Assembly (NCBI GenBank): GCA_021828635.1
Contig: JAJZEJ010000048.1
Location: 1 to 8,977 of the forward strand
From: Chloroflexota bacterium
GTDB taxonomy: Bacteria; Chloroflexota; Ktedonobacteria; Ktedonobacterales; Ktedonobacteraceae
Length of the DNA: 8,977 bases
Reading direction: 5' to 3'
Below, piece by piece: positions 6,798 to 8,977 of this stretch. Positions within the stretch are counted from its first letter, which is position 1, and the number at the start of each line of letters is the position of its first letter. The notes under the pieces are model-generated. The model was given only the letters and a program-made list of their open reading frames with translations, was not told where the DNA came from and did not search any database. Position numbers and translations under genes: made by a program.

Positions 6798-8138
6798 GTG
6801 TTTTCACTCTTCAAAACTGAATCATCGAAAAATACGATTGGGGCTTTGGATGGAATACGTGCAATTGCCGCTCTTTCCGTGATGGGTTTCCATCTCAATT
6901 TGATCGCCTATACCGATATGAAGCTCTGGAACTTCTCCTGGGGGTCGCTGATTAGCTCGGTGCTGTTGTCTGGTGGAGCAGGGGTAACGCTTTTCTTTGT
7001 GCTATCCGGCTTTCTGCTCTTCATACCTTACGTTAAGTCGCTGCTCTTCAATAAAGATTGGCCTTCGGCACGCCAGTTTTATCTGCGTCGAATGCTGCGT
7101 ATCTGGCCGGGCTACTATATTGCGCTGTTCGTCCTGATCTTGCTATTTCAGCCGCAGTATCTGCAACCTGCGCACTGGTACGAACTATTCCTATTCCTGG
7201 TCTTCTTCATGGACTCCTCGCAGAAGACGTTTCAGCAGTTGAATGGACCGTTCTGGACACTGGCTATCGAATGGCAATTTTATATGATCTTGCCACTCCT
7301 GACGTTGCTGCTGCTCTGGCTGGCGAAGCGTGTGGCTCTTCGTCGTCGCATCTGGGTTATTATCGCTTTCCTGGTTGCTATGATGGCCTGGGGTGTCGGC
7401 ACGCGCTATATCGGTACCTATTATACCGCGCATCCGACGCAGACCTTTCTAGTGCCGCGCCCGATTTTGAACGACATACTCTTCTTCATCTATGGTATTG
7501 ATGGCAAGTTTTTAGAAGATTTCGCTGTTGGTATGCTGCTTTGCACGCTATATATCTATGCACGTCAGGCCGCGCCAGATCATAGGCTGACAAAGAGTAT
7601 TCATCGTGTAAGCTGGGGTTTGCTAGGATTGGGTCTGGTAACGCTACTCTTTGCTTTCTTGTGGCATTTCAGCGACTGGTTTCATCAGGGACCGCGTATC
7701 CTCAATCCCATCTCGAATGCCTTCGCGCAGTGGGGTGAGCTGAATCTGGCGCTAGGCTATGGCTTGTGCATCTTGGCAATTCTCTTTGGGCCACAGTTGC
7801 TCAGAACCATTTTCGAGTGGCAACCTCTGCGCTGGCTGGGTATGATTTCCTATAGTCTTTACATGTGGCATCTATATATTCTAGAGGATGTCAAGACAGT
7901 ACTGCTACGCCATGCACAGGGTTGGCCGCCGCTCCTGTTGTATAGCGCCTTGTGGCTAGGCGCTCTGTTTGTCATCATTCCTTTCTCGTATGGGATGTAC
8001 AAGTTCATCGAAAAGCCGGGCATCGTCCTGGCCGGACGCTTGCGCACCCGTGCTACTGGCACAAAAGCTCCCGTCCCTGCCCCTGCCGCTCCTGTCACGC
8101 CACGTGAGCAGGCCGAGATCACACGTTCACAGTGGTAA
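6798..8138 (+). CDS. Acyltransferase-3 family integral membrane O-acyltransferase
   Basis: A 446-residue multi-pass membrane protein. It opens with the family motif LDGIRAIAALSVMGFH (17-32, conserved His32), then LFFVLSGFLLF (65-75), RRMLRIWPGYY (97-107), FWTLAIEWQFYMILP (152-166, with Glu158) and SYSLYMWHLYI (351-361). About ten hydrophobic segments are visible, as usual for acyltransferase 3 (OafA / NolL / WecH-like) proteins, which move acetyl or other acyl groups onto cell-surface sugars or envelope molecules. A Pro/Ala-rich polar tail follows the last membrane segment (about 421-446). The substrate cannot be told from sequence; no glycosyltransferase or polysaccharide gene is nearby. The start is GTG at 6798, with GAGAG (6784-6788) or AAGGG (6790-6794) as a modest ribosome site. 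Family placement is secure; the start is less so. Confidence 0.92.
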   Translation: MFSLFKTESSKNTIGALDGIRAIAALSVMGFHLNLIAYTDMKLWNFSWGSLISSVLLSGGAGVTLFFVLSGFLLFIPYVKSLLFNKDWPSARQFYLRRMLRIWPGYYIALFVLILLFQPQYLQPAHWYELFLFLVFFMDSSQKTFQQLNGPFWTLAIEWQFYMILPLLTLLLLWLAKRVALRRRIWVIIAFLVAMMAWGVGTRYIGTYYTAHPTQTFLVPRPILNDILFFIYGIDGKFLEDFAVGMLLCTLYIYARQAAPDHRLTKSIHRVSWGLLGLGLVTLLFAFLWHFSDWFHQGPRILNPISNAFAQWGELNLALGYGLCILAILFGPQLLRTIFEWQPLRWLGMISYSLYMWHLYILEDVKTVLLRHAQGWPPLLLYSALWLGALFVIIPFSYGMYKFIEKPGIVLAGRLRTRATGTKAPVPAPAAPVTPREQAEITRSQW

Positions 8139-8143
8139 ATTGG

Positions 8144-8204
8144 TGATCAACAAACACATGGTCACAAAACCGAACCGGTTTTGTGACCATGTGTTTGTTG
8201 ATCA
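8144..8204. terminator. Perfect long hairpin between convergent genes (probable bidirectional terminator)
   Basis: Arms 8144-8172 and 8176-8204 are perfectly complementary over 29 base pairs around the 3-base loop AAC. The hairpin begins five bases after the acyltransferase stop and ends seven bases before the stop of the opposing gene, so it can act on both transcripts. The outer six bases of each arm read TGATCA. Neither side has a run of U after the stem, so it is not a textbook intrinsic terminator. It could act as an RNA 3'-end stabiliser or be a copy of a dispersed palindromic repeat. Confidence 0.7.
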
Positions 8205-8211
8205 AGAGAAA

Positions 8212-8977
8212 CTATGCTATCAAACCGGTTGTGCCGGTCAGTACCAGACTATCGTTGGCGGCGCAAGGGAGCGCACTGCCGCCGCCAATGCTCACATTCG
8301 TCACGTTGAACTTCCCGCTTAACGCTCCATTCAGATCGCTATTAAGCGTTTGCTCGATCTGTTGGTTATACGTGTTGTCGGGAAAGGTGAAAATTTGGAA
8401 GACGGTCAGGGTGGTGTTAAGAACATTGACCGCCAGACTACCATTCGTTGCTGTGGGTGTAACGGTGGTTGTGGCTGTGCCAAGCTCGAACGAGCCAAGC
8501 ATGATGTTTGACGTGATGATTAGATTGCTACCCTGTACCGCAATCTGGATATTCTGTGCCGTCATGTTGCTGCTAATCGGTAAACTACCGATGCTATTGC
8601 CCAATGCCGCTAGCGACGAGGCCGGTATCTCGATATATGAAGCGGGATTATTATTCGTGGCAGTATTCGCTATGTTGTTTTGTCGCGCTTGCACGTTGCT
8701 ATTGCTCCGCGCTACCTGGCCCGATGGCGTAGACGTGCCAGTGACCCCTAACGAGATTGGGAATTGCAGTTTCACAGCCAGCGCGGCATTGCCACAAGAG
8801 GGCGTGGTGGCGATGCTGCTCAATTGCCCTATCGGCATTTGGAAAGTCATAATGGGGCCGCTCACGAGTGTGGGGCTACCGCTCACTGGTTGCGCACTGA
8901 CCTGGATGGTGCTGGAGTCTTGCACACTGAACGTAATCAGCATTTGCGCATTGGTTGGTTGCGGGTCGCCGGGATAA
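8212..8977 (-). CDS. Unrecognised, probably exported protein (N-terminus beyond the window)
   Basis: The minus-strand frame ends with TAG at 8214-8212 and stays open to the window edge, giving 254 residues in the window. An ATG at 8943 exists, but the frame continues upstream of it with a Pro/Asn-rich stretch (YPGDPQPTNAQ), so I treat it as internal and the gene as 5'-partial. The sequence has very few charged residues, is rich in Asn, Thr, Ser, Gly and Ala, and alternates strand-forming segments (for example IQIAVQGSNLIITSNIML), as in extracytoplasmic beta-rich proteins. Two Cys (in TPSCGNA and LPCAAND) could pair. Some features recall the LmeA/DUF2993 lipid-binding family (NQQIEQTLNSDLNGAL near the C-terminus), but this is a weak resemblance. 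Any signal peptide or lipobox would lie outside the window. Function unknown. Confidence 0.65.
   Translation of the reverse strand, partial: YPGDPQPTNAQMLITFSVQDSSTIQVSAQPVSGSPTLVSGPIMTFQMPIGQLSSIATTPSCGNAALAVKLQFPISLGVTGTSTPSGQVARSNSNVQARQNNIANTATNNNPASYIEIPASSLAALGNSIGSLPISSNMTAQNIQIAVQGSNLIITSNIMLGSFELGTATTTVTPTATNGSLAVNVLNTTLTVFQIFTFPDNTYNQQIEQTLNSDLNGALSGKFNVTNVSIGGGSALPCAANDSLVLTGTTGLIA

Noticed and set aside
6578..6898. Minus-strand frame of about 106 residues overlapping the acyltransferase start and the radC promoter
   Set aside because: It is antisense to the conserved acyltransferase N-terminal motif and crosses the radC promoter; no coding character is visible.
8183..8977. Long plus-strand open frame running to the window edge, with hydrophobic content
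   Set aside because: It starts inside the hairpin arm, has no ribosome site, and is antisense to the minus-strand gene; its hydrophobic residues follow from the complement of Asn/Thr/Ser/Gly-rich codons.

Overview
The window most resembles DNA from a filamentous or actinomycete-like Chloroflexota bacterium (Ktedonobacteria type). This rests on moderate GC, the very long trypsin-STAND-WD40 protein with the C-terminal tail typical of Chloroflexota and cyanobacterial WD40 proteins, a low-charge Asn/Thr/Ser-rich exported-type protein, and mostly single-gene transcription units. The taxon is an inference; a cyanobacterium cannot be excluded from sequence alone.

Layout, left to right. (1) Positions 1-779, minus strand: a multi-pass membrane protein of the mechanosensitive-channel 'conserved TM helix' (CmpX-like) type, its C-terminus cut by the window edge. 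(2) Positions 780-1116: an AT-rich divergent promoter region with a short inverted repeat and candidate promoters on both strands. (3) Positions 1117-5807, plus strand: a compact two-gene unit. A 120-residue Trypco1 (trypsin-co-occurring domain 1) protein is followed after 14 bases by a 1437-residue protein made of a trypsin-like serine protease with intact His/Asp/Ser triad, an nSTAND1-type P-loop NTPase, a helical linker and 15 WD40 repeats. (4) Positions 5808-6563, minus strand: RadC/UPF0758, a JAB/MPN metalloprotein whose stop codon directly abuts that of the STAND gene. (5) Positions 6564-6797: a divergent spacer with a strong radC promoter and interleaved inverted repeats ahead of the next gene. 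(6) Positions 6798-8138, plus strand: an acyltransferase-3 family integral membrane O-acyltransferase starting at GTG. (7) Positions 8144-8204: a perfect 29-bp hairpin between convergent genes. (8) Positions 8212-8977, minus strand: the C-terminal part of an unrecognised, probably exported protein whose N-terminus lies beyond the window.

The system of interest is the two-gene Trypco1 / trypsin-nSTAND1-WD40 unit. This class was described computationally as an NTP-dependent biological-conflict (immunity or programmed-death-like) system. The expected logic is that the WD40 propellers sense or scaffold, the STAND NTPase acts as an ATP-driven oligomerisation switch, the fused trypsin is the effector protease, and Trypco1 is a small co-acting adaptor or substrate. 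The remaining genes look like ordinary chromosomal neighbours, and nothing in the sequence ties them functionally to this unit.
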